Below, one piece after another: positions 13,125 through 21,817 of a DNA stretch of 64,000 nucleotides (position 1 is the stretch's first letter; each line of letters opens with the position of its first letter). The notes beneath the pieces are model-generated. The model worked only from the letters and a program-made list of their open reading frames with translations. It was not told the DNA's origin and ran no database searches. A program made the translations under genes and the position numbers. The stretch comes from Molanna angustata (Eukaryota; Arthropoda; Insecta; Trichoptera; Molannidae), in assembly GCA_963576475.1 (NCBI GenBank), contig OY754967.1, positions 23,337,914 through 23,401,913 of the forward strand, given 5' to 3'.

Positions 13125-13440
13125 TGATTTATTTTATTTTATTTATTTATTGAGAAAAAAAACAATTACACATCACACGTATACATTTTTGTTTTATACA
13201 TTAAGTTGATATAGGATACAATTGTCATCTCATTATTTTCCATAGAGAAGTAACAAAGAAAAAATATACGTGCTTAGATATTAAGATAAAGATAAATGAA
13301 ACAAGATATAAATACAACTATGAATATTGAAAAAACATATTATGAAGTATAATTTTGCATTCGCAATAATGGCGTTTTCTAATAATCATTCATATAACAT
13401 CACTTCGTCAACAGCGCATTCCAGCCATATTCAATCGTGA
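13125..13440 (-). mobile_element. LINE 3' end (family F), reversed
   Basis: On the minus strand the fragment ends in AATAAATAAATAAAATAAAA. Its body matches 39027-39300 (ATTACACATCACAC, AACATATTATGAAGTATAA, GCATTCCAGCCATA). Only a decayed coding trace is visible. Confidence 0.65.
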
Positions 13441-13815
13441 ACTATGTAAATTAATTTATTTCATCAAATACGAAAACGTTTTATACATTTTATGAAAGAT
13501 TGTTAAATTACTAAAAGAAAAAATGTCATCGATCAATGTCCCATTTTTTACTGTCTATTATTTTCTCGTAAGGTAAAATCAGAGCAAGCACTAAGTAATG
13601 AGGATCGATTTCATAAAAATAAAACTCAAACGACTGTTTGAAGGATGGCTTCAGTAACATCGAGTGTGAACAGTTGATTCCACTCAAAATTTGTTGGATG
13701 GCGACAAAAAATATCTCAAACTAACTAAGATAAGAAAACGAGGCGAAATATATTCGTGTGGAATTGTTTGTTGTGATTTGTGACACTGTGATTTTTTTTT
13801 ACATTTAATTAATGG
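13441..13815. other. intergenic, nothing recognised
   Basis: No repeat partner or coding similarity is seen between the family F tail and the next LINE tail. Confidence 0.45.
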
Positions 13816-13975
13816 AAGTAATGATAGATGGAACAACTGACAGAGGATGTCCCCGCCTAAAGAATGTAGAACAGGTGAGCCACGACATGAAATTAACCTC
13901 CTCCAAAGAGTTGAAGAGATGCTGAAGACCAAGGGGAGTGGATGATGAGATGCATCGCATTACTGCCAACTAATC
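13816..13975 (+). mobile_element. RTE-like LINE C-terminal tail
   Basis: AACTGACAGAGGATGTCC … TGAAGACCAAGGGGAGTGG … CATCGC matches 30556-30700 at many positions. Translations show the basic 'GR.RPR' and 'ED…WR' blocks that end insect RTE-type proteins, but frames are broken. Confidence 0.55.
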
Positions 13976-14402
13976 ATCACGATTGAAACAGTGAATCATC
14001 ACAGTAAATCGTTATGATAGACGTAGACTTCATCTGAATTTTAATTTGATAAAACTAACGCAAACGATTGTCTTTTTCAATCAAATATTTCATTAAACTG
14101 GAGTTTATAAGGAAGGTTCATAAGTGTACCTACCGTTTAATATCTATGTAGAGATGAAAAATGAAAATTCAATACGTCATAATAAATCTTTACGGTGACA
14201 AGTTGGATTGTTATTGATCACCCATTGGAGATTTTCTGTTCTTACGACCCAATTTAGGAATATCGCTCGAAGACACAAGAGAATAACGAACTGTTTGTTT
14301 GTGCTAAATAATCATTTACTTGTAGGAAAAATGGTGCTTTAAAATCATTGAAATAGGTGTGAGAGATTTGAAAAATATAATAATAACATAAAATAATTAT
14401 TT
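13976..14402. other. intergenic, nothing recognised
   Basis: AT-rich filler between a LINE tail and a SINE piece. Confidence 0.45.
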
Positions 14403-14545
14403 TCAACTAATGCATAGGAGAAATCTTGGAATGGAAACACTGGTTTGTTGCAAGAAGTGCCATATGGCAATAAACTCGCCACTTGCGCAAGGTACAAGTA
14501 TGATTATTTTTTTTAGATGTTCAAACTTAATGTAATATATCCATG
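14403..14545 (+). mobile_element. SINE family S4, 3' part
   Basis: GGAAACACTGGTTTGTTG and GGCAATAAACTCGCCACTTG are the diagnostic body of family S4, which has complete heads at 30.2 kb and 48.9 kb. Confidence 0.8.
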
Positions 14546-15329
14546 CCAGTGTCGAGTGATAGAATCCACAGTTAATTTTTTTCATTTGATTTATTCGTTG
14601 TAAACGTTTTGTTAATAATATACGAATAAGAGCTATAAAGATGTCTTTTGATTAACAAAAAAAAATTCCTTGACACTAAAAATTAAACATTAAACACTAG
14701 CACAGAATCGAGCAATTATCCATTTCATCTTTGCTGTCGCAAATATATTGTGACTAACATAAAAATAATTTAAGATACTGACTGATGATGTGTATTTAAA
14801 TACTTTTTTTTCTTAAATATTTATATTGATTAGGACGAAAAAACATAATCACAGAGGTTAATCCCGTAGTCTAGCTGATTGTTCTTGAAAAAAAAAAAAA
14901 GAATATCAAAATTCAGTGGAGTGATTGAGAAATCTTATTTTCTATATTTAGATAATGGACATTGGATATATGCAGATAAATTTATCCAAATTAATACACA
15001 AACAAAATAACTGGCGAATATATTAGTAATTGAATGAGCAAATGAACCGAAACGGATACTGCCTGATGAAAATACCCCCTAAAGTGTCATGGTGGTAAAC
15101 AATATGAAATAGAATAATGAACATTGACAATACTAAACATAAGTGAACATACATACTCTCGTGATACAAATATGTATATAATTTTTCCAATTCCCTGAGC
15201 AATTGCATTGTTCATTTGTAATATACGTTCAGTACATAGAAACCGATATATATTAACAACACAGCGGCACTGCTGAGAAATATAATCAACAATATTACTC
15301 AAAAATTTATCTGTAATGTGGTACTTTTA
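14546..15329. other. intergenic, nothing recognised
   Basis: Two short minus-strand open frames (15023-15302) overlap each other and show no recognisable motif; they are probably chance. Confidence 0.45.
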
Positions 15330-15725
15330 GGGTAATTGGGGTAGGTAGAGAGAACCAAACGCCAGACTCTTCTATTTTCGTCCCATTTACACCATGCCTC
15401 CCGTCATACTTGCTCTCCTATTATTCTGACTTCTTATATTACCATCTTTCAAAATCTCATTTATATGATCATGTCAACTCTTGCTCGGCCGGCATCCACT
15501 TCTCATTTTACTATTTTTACCCTTGTATACTTTCTTTGTCAAGCGTTCATCGTTCATTCTCTCTACATATGCGAATCATTGCAGAGCGTTTATCTTCATT
15601 CTACTCACAATATCTCTTTCAATCTTTATTTTTCGTCTGATATCCACATTACTTATCTGATCATGTGTAGATTATTTTGTCACACATTCGTCTTGAAGGC
15701 CTCATTCCCACATTATTAATTTTAA
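15330..15725 (-). mobile_element. RTE-like LINE 3' region
   Basis: The sequence GGGTAGGTAGAGAGAACCAA followed by the CTTTCAAAAT, AAGCGTTCATCGTTCATTC and CATTATTAATTTTAACC blocks aligns with the minus-strand LINE at 50.5-51.0 kb. Decayed, with no intact frame. Confidence 0.65.
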
Positions 15726-15888
15726 CCCTGTGATTAAAAAAAAATACGAAAACCAATAAAAACTTTCGCGTGTGGTATAAAAAAATATTGATTGAAATAA
15801 ACAGTAGGTATTTGAATATTTAAAAAAAATATCAAATAATACTGTCAAATGAGAGGTATGTACATTACAATAAAATATATTTATTTTA

Positions 15889-16123
15889 AGTCGAATATAT
15901 TTTTAATTGCGTATACGCAAACATTGGATTTTTTCCCTGTCGAGAGTCAAATGATATTTATATTGAAAATAACATCTCAATAGAGACTAAGTTGGGATAT
16001 TATAGAAGAACCTAAACCTCACGTAAAACAGCCGATGACAGATCGTAAGCCCTGTAGGTGCCTGAGTTCCTGGTTCTTCTATAATATCCCAACTTCGTCT
16101 CTATTGAGATGTTATTGTCAGTA
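15889..16123. mobile_element. foldback element, family A, short copy with 17-bp TSD
   Basis: A leader containing the perfect palindrome TTGCGTATACGCAA is followed by an arm (CATCTCAATAGAGAC…), a loop with AAAACAGCCGATGACAGAT, and the inverted arm. AAAATATATTTATTTTA flanks both sides (15872-15888 and 16124-16140), a 17-bp direct repeat. Confidence 0.85.
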
Positions 16124-16140
16124 AAAATATATTTATTTTA

Positions 16141-16728
16141 TATAGATTTATGTAAATCCCGTTTTTTTGCAATTATGCTACAGTTTTTGGCGTTGACTGC
16201 TCAGCTTAGACTAAAAAAAAACAAGTTATAATAATAATAAGTAAATTTTATTTAATTATTGTTAAATCTAAATTATGAGCACCCATTTATTGTTTCCAAA
16301 ATATATAAATTACACTGCACAGTAAGAGTATCAGATCATTATGGGTAAAATATCATCCGTGTGTGACTTTTTCATGAGTTGGAAAGAAAAAAATACCCTA
16401 AATTATCTAATGTTTTGACTCGTCTAGTGACGCAGTAAATTTCCAAATAGGAACACAATTATTTTTCTTTTATTTTTATTTATTTATTCATTGAATAAAA
16501 ACATATAACTCTAAATTGTATAATTGTATAAATTGTAACTCTATGCATGTTATTGTTAATAATATTATAATGTTATTGAAATAAAGGAACCGCACAAATG
16601 ACTGTGCTCCTCCCTCGAACACGAGATTTGATCTCAACTGAGGGACGAATAGATACTACATAATTTAATTTTAAGATACTCCTGTTTGTAATTATTATTA
16701 TTTTGAATGTATTAAATCTTTATTTTAC
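16141..16728. other. intergenic, possible old LINE UTR
   Basis: A GC-richer stretch at 16590-16650 (GAACCGCACAAATGACTGTG) looks UTR-like but matches nothing else in the window. Confidence 0.35.
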
Positions 16729-16800
16729 GTAGGAAGATGTATATGTACTTGTTTAACAAGGACATATTCATTTTTTTTATTAAAAAAAATTTTTTTTTTT
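16729..16800 (+). mobile_element. SINE family S1, 3' end only
   Basis: GTAGGAAGATGTATATGTAC through CATATTCATTTTTT is near-identical to the end of the SINE at 6340-6395. Confidence 0.85.
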
Positions 16801-16814
16801 TTTTTAAAATAAGA

Positions 16815-16853
16815 TAGCTGCTTCACTAGAATAAATCTGTTCTGAAGCAGCTA
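16815..16853. repeat. short perfect inverted repeat
   Basis: TAGCTGCTTCA (16815-16825) pairs with TGAAGCAGCTA (16843-16853) around a 17-nt loop, just upstream of a SINE. Confidence 0.85.
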
Positions 16854-16890
16854 CCCGTAAATTAAAAAAAAATATATTCATATAACATTG

Positions 16891-17127
16891 TCGGCCTTCG
16901 TGGCTCAGTTGGTTGGGTATCTGACTGCTAATTCAAAGGTCCCGGGTTCGATTCCCGGTGGAGACACAGTTTTTAATTGTGTATCAGTCTGGATCTGTGA
17001 GACGATTTACATAATAACTTAAGTCTCCAGAATGTGGCAACTTGTTATTGGGTGCGTGTTAAATAAATATTTGACATAGTACCTGTTAGCTGCCCGAGAA
17101 GCAATATTAAAATAAATATAAATATAA
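16891..17127 (+). mobile_element. tRNA-derived SINE family S2, full copy
   Basis: A box TGGCTCAGTTGG (16901-16912) and B box GGGTTCGATTCCC (16944-16956) sit in a tRNA-like head. The body contains GTCTCCAGAATGTGGCAACT and TTGTTATTGGGTGCGTG, and the element ends in GCCCGAGAAGCAATATTAAA plus an A-rich tail. The body continues far past a tRNA 3' end, so this is a SINE. Other copies: 27625-27790 (reversed) and 42046-42590 (split). Confidence 0.9.
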
Positions 17128-17818
17128 AGAAAAAAAAACATTTGGAAACGTATTTCAAAGATAATTACACATAATCGGAGCAGTAGAACAATTGTGCATA
17201 GTATGTTCATTATAAGTTTTTTGATTTTTATAGTTATTTCAGTACAGTTATTATAATTTGTAAAAATAATGTAAATAAATCATTTTATTTCACTTCAAAT
17301 ACATCGTGTACATTTTAGAAACATATGACGAGCTTTCTCACACTGGCTCAGGATTATGACACACACATACAGACAAACACACACGTATCAACAGAAGTTA
17401 ATTTATGAAAATAGTTAAATAAAGTGTAGGGAAGGAAGTTCCTTTTACATAAAACATACAGAATACCCTTTCTCAACGGGACTCTTGTTAATATACAATA
17501 CGTTCACAAATACAACAGAAACAGTATGAAAAACAGGTTATGTCATATCCCGCTGAACAAAGAGCTTGGCCTTAACAAGGTCCTGAGGAAAATTTATCTT
17601 ACGTCATGTTGAAACAAACAGGTAGAAAATACAATATGACTTCCCATAAAGAAACACGTGTAGACTATTAGGTAACATTAAAAAGTATATACATTTTCTT
17701 ACATTGTATAGGTACTTTATAAAAATATTGTGAGATAAGTAGGTATATCGTTTATACTGTATTATCATAAATGTCGAATTTTTTAATGTTAAAAACTGAA
17801 GTAAATTTACTGGACTAA
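17128..17818. other. intergenic, nothing recognised
   Basis: AT-rich with no repeat partner found; it forms the left flank of the inverted-repeat nest. Confidence 0.45.
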
Positions 17819-18004
17819 ATATTCACGGTGACAGGAAAAATATTCGAAAAACAATTATTCGAATGCTCAATTTTACGAAAATCAATTTTACGAATGGCAA
17901 TTATTCGAATCACATTTTTTTGAAAAACAATTTAACGAACACACAATTATCAGAAAGTACAATTGTTCAATTTTTATGACGTCATGTTGGTAGCATTATG
18001 AGAG

Positions 18005-18300
18005 GAATAAACCACAGATTTTTATTATAATATACAACATGTAGTGTATGAATCGAAGTGAGGCATTTTTCCGGGGGACTTTTGACGTTTTAGTTGGCAG
18101 ACCACATCGTTTTTCCATAGAGAATAACGACTAATGTGAATTGTTTTCGGATGCAGTATTTGTAGTAAACAAAAGTTATCTAGGATGTGTTGATATGTAA
18201 GGAAAACTGAAATATGTTGCCAATCAAAACGTCAAACGCGCGATATTCTATGACTCACTTTTTGCACAGAGTACTACATCTAGTATATTATAATAAAAAT
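18005..18300. mobile_element. small inverted-repeat element inside the array element
   Basis: AGATTTTTATTATAATATAC (near 18017) is inverted at about 18275-18294. A second, inner inverted pair, TTGACGTTTT…TTGGCA / TGCCAAT…AAAACGTCAA, lies at about 18087 and 18216. This could be a MITE nested in, or the core of, the larger element. Ends are not resolved. Confidence 0.5.
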
Positions 18301-18539
18301 CTATGAGAGTACCCAACAATAATACAAAAAGTAATAATTAATAGTCTACATCGAATATATTTTACTGGCAACAAATATTTCAAAAAGAGAGGCAACATAA
18401 TGACATTAAAATATGTTAAATTCGGTCAATTTGGTTTTCTAACAAATCTTATTTCAAATAATTTGCTTTCGGACAATTGTCATTCTGATAACTGATTTTC
18501 GAAAAATTGTTATTCGTACAATTGCGCATTCGAACAATT

Positions 18540-19237
18540 CGTTGGGTGGATGCAGAACTATTATAAGTCGCATTTTTAACCAAAATCACTTTTTGATACA
18601 AATATGTTCGCAAACGTAGAATTGAGGCTGTGCAGAAATATTATAAGTGTATTCCAAATATATTTTTCATAATTCCTAATTGTGCAGAAGTATTATAAGT
18701 AAAATACACATTTAATTTTCGTGCAGTACTATTATAAGTGCTACAATGTTACTTAATACTGTTCTGCATAAAAATATCTAGTTGTCTATGACACATAATA
18801 GCATCATAACCAATTTGAACCAATTTTCGAACTGCCAAAGTCCTATTTCAGTCCCACTCTTCCTCCAAAAACAAGTCCTAGATGTAGAAAGAGGTTTTAT
18901 TATAGTCCAAGAATAAAATAACAGTGGTTCAAGTGACATTCTGTTGTTCATAATTACAAGAAATTTTGTTGCAAAAGGATGTTAAGTCACAACATGTAAC
19001 TTATAATCGTACTGCACACATATTTTTTGTGCTATTGTAAGACATAATATAATAAAAAACTAGAAAATTCAGATTTTCTTCAAATTTTAATATCTGTCGT
19101 TCTATTTTTAATGCGATGTACAAGTTTTATTACAAAAATCATAAAAGTTATTTAGAAATGATAAAATGAAAACTTTAAATAACTCTCATGAACATTTTAG
19201 TAAAATGCAGTTATAATAGTTCTGCTTTCACCCAACG
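18540..19237. mobile_element. 698-bp inverted-repeat element with GCAG…TATTATAAGT arrays and AATT TSD
   Basis: The terminal inverted repeat starts CGTTGGGTG and continues GCAGAACTATTATAA at both ends. AATT flanks it (18536-18539 and 19238-19241), and removing the element restores the 16-bp periodicity of the host arm. The left side has four direct copies of GCAGNANTATTATAAGT (about 18552, 18633, 18683, 18723); the right side has inverted copies near 19001 and 19208. No coding capacity. Confidence 0.82.
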
Positions 19238-19275
19238 AATTGTGTTTCGAAGAATTTTCATGTAATCATATTCAC

Positions 19276-20147
19276 TACGATAGGACTTGTTCATGTATTA
19301 TTGATGTCGATAAAGTCCGAAATAACTGTATCATTTGTTACAGTTTCAACAACCCGAGACAAAAAGGTATTAGTGTAGTACTGTGAATGCGAATAAATTG
19401 CTATCGATAAAAAAATATTAGTGTAGGTTGAAAAAACATTATATTTTGTATTTTCTGAGTTATGAAAATCGCCTGCGGTCATGAACGACAGTGTGAGGAA
19501 GAAAGGATGGAGAGACGACGCGAAGCTTCGGTTGTTGAACAAATAGAAAACATAGGTTTGTAGGTAGGAACTGCGAGGGAAATAATAATATGATATCGTG
19601 ATGTGACTAGGTTGTATGAAATACGTTGAGAAGTGAAGTTATTACTGCGAGGTAAGGTATTTCGATTATTCTGCAACAGCGAAGTTAACACAATATCGAA
19701 TGACATGATACATGTTGGGTGTATTGAAATGAAGAGGGGAGAAAATGAACCATTATTTGATATTGAAACTTTCTTTTCAACATGACATAGAACTTATTTT
19801 TCAATATAACATAGAATACAACAAAGTTATAGAAGCTGTCATGCAGAAGAACGATTTGTGATTTAAGTTTATTTTAAAATAATCAACGGTATATTGGACT
19901 CCCCTGAGCTAATTCAAATGATAGAATGAGAGTACCCACTAAGTATGCTTCGCGTCAAAATGCACCATTTCATATTGACAATCTACGTAATTTCATTATT
20001 TATTAACCAATACATAGATTACACTGCCTTGGAAACCAGTAAAGTGATGTTGATATATTGAGTGTGAACTATAGATGGTTTAAAAAGGCTACTTAACGTA
20101 CAATATACTTTTTATTAATTGCTTTGCTTTGTTATTATTTGCTTTGT
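19276..20147. other. intergenic, one less AT-rich patch
   Basis: 19450-19740 is purine-rich and less AT-rich (GAAGAAAGGATGGAGAGACG) and may be an old LINE fragment. I could not recognise a reading frame in it. Confidence 0.35.
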
Positions 20148-20368
20148 CGCAGCTACACGAGAAGAAACCAGTTGGTCCTGATGGTATCCCAAATATTTTC
20201 CTAAAAAAATGTATGTTTCCCTCTCATACCCATTGCATTCTCTATTTGAGGAATCCCTAAGAACTGGTTCAATTCCAGAAATTTGGAAACAAAGTTTTGT
20301 CATACCTGAATTCAAAAAGGACGATAAGGCGAACGTTCTAAACTATAGGCCAATTTGTATATTATCAT
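20148..20368 (+). pseudogene. older LINE RT fragment, left half (interrupted)
   Basis: The translation contains KPVGPDGIPNIFLKKC, then SLRTGSIPEIWK and LNYRPICILS. These are RT domain blocks 0-2 of a Jockey/CR1-type LINE. The frame runs directly into the junction with the inserted LINE at 20368. The matching right half is at 23922-24095. Confidence 0.85.
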
Positions 20369-20377
20369 TTTTTTTTT

Positions 20378-20947
20378 TTGGGAGAAGGTGAGTTTGCTCC
20401 CCCCCAACCCATCCTCTGGGATTGGAAAGTAAACCCTGCCTTCGACCTGGGGTCAGTATACTATACTGGTTTACCAAGCCACTGCATTTATGGTCCCCTA
20501 AAATGGCTCGCCATGTTCGGGGTTCTTTGCTTTGGTGCCCAGGCGGGCACTTGTGTTGGAGTTGATCGGCGGCCTATCTTGATGATGTCATCCCGGCCGC
20601 TGCGCGGCGGGTCTGGTTGGAGGTGTGAGCCGAGGGAGATCTGTGTGAAACGGTTCGTCGCTGGCCGGCCGCCGAATAGTACAGGGGCCCGACCTAAGCT
20701 AACGACTACGGGTTGGCTGCCCTATCAGTCGGCGCATAATCTCGCTGCAATTGTTGTGCCGGATCGTGACCGGACGAGGTCCCAGCAGTTGTATGCGGGG
20801 GGCACCAGGCGTCCTCCACGGCCATATCCTCCCTCCTTCAACCTAGCAGCGCAGCTGCCGGAACAAATGTCCTTGAAAAGGGCTTCTGATCTCCTCGTTT
20901 CACAATGCCACCCCCCCCCCCCCCCACAAAACCTTCATGACAGATAA
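20378..20947 (+). CDS. LINE 5' open frame (ORF1-like or translated 5' UTR)
   Basis: This 189-codon frame has no good ATG at its beginning; the first Met is well inside. Composition is GC-rich, with Cys/Arg/Pro-rich segments (LRGGSGWRCEPREICVKRF), and it ends in a proline run coded by 15 consecutive C (20911-20925). It overlaps the endonuclease start by 11 nt. I see no zinc knuckle or coiled coil. It may be a real ORF1, an N-terminal extension of ORF2 joined by slippage on the C-run, or only an open 5' UTR. Confidence 0.45.
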   Translation: MGEGEFAPPQPILWDWKVNPAFDLGSVYYTGLPSHCIYGPLKWLAMFGVLCFGAQAGTCVGVDRRPILMMSSRPLRGGSGWRCEPREICVKRFVAGRPPNSTGARPKLTTTGWLPYQSAHNLAAIVVPDRDRTRSQQLYAGGTRRPPRPYPPSFNLAAQLPEQMSLKRASDLLVSQCHPPPPPQNLHDR

Positions 20948-21797
20948 ACCCAATAATAATGTTTATACAGCGACAACCAAGACTGCATACCCTCGAGGTA
21001 TCCACAGTAATTTAAATTCTGTTCACCATCACTTGCAATCTCAAAAACCACACCTGCTCTTTCTCACGGAAACACAAATTCAAGATCCACCCGACACAAG
21101 TTACCTCAACTGCCCAGGATACATACTCGAAAGCATGTTTGTGCCCAAAGGAGGCTTGTGCCTCTACAGCCGCGAAGACATCAACTGTGTCAGATTGAAG
21201 GAGTTCGAGAACCCCGCCTTCAATGTTATGTGGGTCCGTTTAAAATCTAACAAATTCATAAAAATTTATGCTTGTATCTACCGATCTTCAAATATGAGTG
21301 ATTATGATTCTTCCGAGCTTTTCAAATACTTAGGAGAAACCATTGACAGTCTTCTGTCTCGCTACCCGTCGGCAGAATTTGCGGTTCTCGGCGATTTCAA
21401 TGTCCATCACTCCGATTGGCTGAAATCGGGAACTACCGATTCGGCTGGCCGCATGACGGAATCCTTTGCTTTGTGTCATAACCTGGAGCAACTTGTTCAA
21501 GAGCCAACTCGCATCCCTGATGTCTCTGGGCATCGTTCCAATCTGCTTGATCTTTTTATGACTACCTCGCCAACGGGATACACACTGAAAGTCACAGCCC
21601 CACTGGGCTCTTCAGACCATTGCCTTGTGCAAACGGCCATCCACTTCATCCCGGACCTTCCACCCGAAAAACCTAAAAGGAAATTTGGCAATACAAGTCA
21701 GCAGATTGGAATGCACTGCGAATACACTTTCGCGACTTTCCTTGGAATGAAGTCTGTTTTAGAACCAAAGACCCTTCTATCTGTGCGCGTGAGGTAG
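20937..21797 (+). CDS. LINE endonuclease (APE-type), N-terminal part of ORF2
   Basis: The endonuclease nicks target DNA to prime reverse transcription. Motifs in order: SNLNSVHHHL (N-terminal block), LTETQI with catalytic E45, a YRSS block, GDFNVHHSDW from residue 152 (D and N of the active site), and GSSDH at 224-228 with the terminal catalytic D and H. All catalytic positions look intact. The true frame continues into the RT. About 40 codons before this frame stops the coding sense switches to the other frame, because the T run at 21684-21686 appears one base short. ATG 20937 is the only sensible start. Confidence 0.9.
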   Translation: MTDKPNNNVYTATTKTAYPRGIHSNLNSVHHHLQSQKPHLLFLTETQIQDPPDTSYLNCPGYILESMFVPKGGLCLYSREDINCVRLKEFENPAFNVMWVRLKSNKFIKIYACIYRSSNMSDYDSSELFKYLGETIDSLLSRYPSAEFAVLGDFNVHHSDWLKSGTTDSAGRMTESFALCHNLEQLVQEPTRIPDVSGHRSNLLDLFMTTSPTGYTLKVTAPLGSSDHCLVQTAIHFIPDLPPEKPKRKFGNTSQQIGMHCEYTFATFLGMKSVLEPKTLLSVRVR

Positions 21798-21817
21798 GGG
21801 ATGTCATCACTTCTGCT

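Larger units (their letters stand above)
17827..19267. mobile_element. inverted-repeat element with motif-array arms and 8-bp TSD; hosts a second element
   Basis: The arms (17830-17965 and, reversed, 18435-18539 plus 19242-19262) are arrays of a degenerate 15-16-bp motif, CAATT-n-TTCGAA. ATATTCAC flanks both ends (17819-17826 and 19268-19275). The end sequences GGTGACAGGAAAAATATTCG and GATTACATGAAAATTCTTCG (reversed) align over 20 bp with a few mismatches. The right arm is split by the element at 18540-19237. An 8-bp duplication fits hAT-like or foldback elements, but the ends do not match the usual hAT termini. No transposase. Confidence 0.8.

Noticed and set aside
16891..16970. Functional tRNA gene
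   Set aside because: A and B boxes are good, but the same head occurs with a common body at 42 kb and, reversed, at 27.7 kb; it is a SINE.
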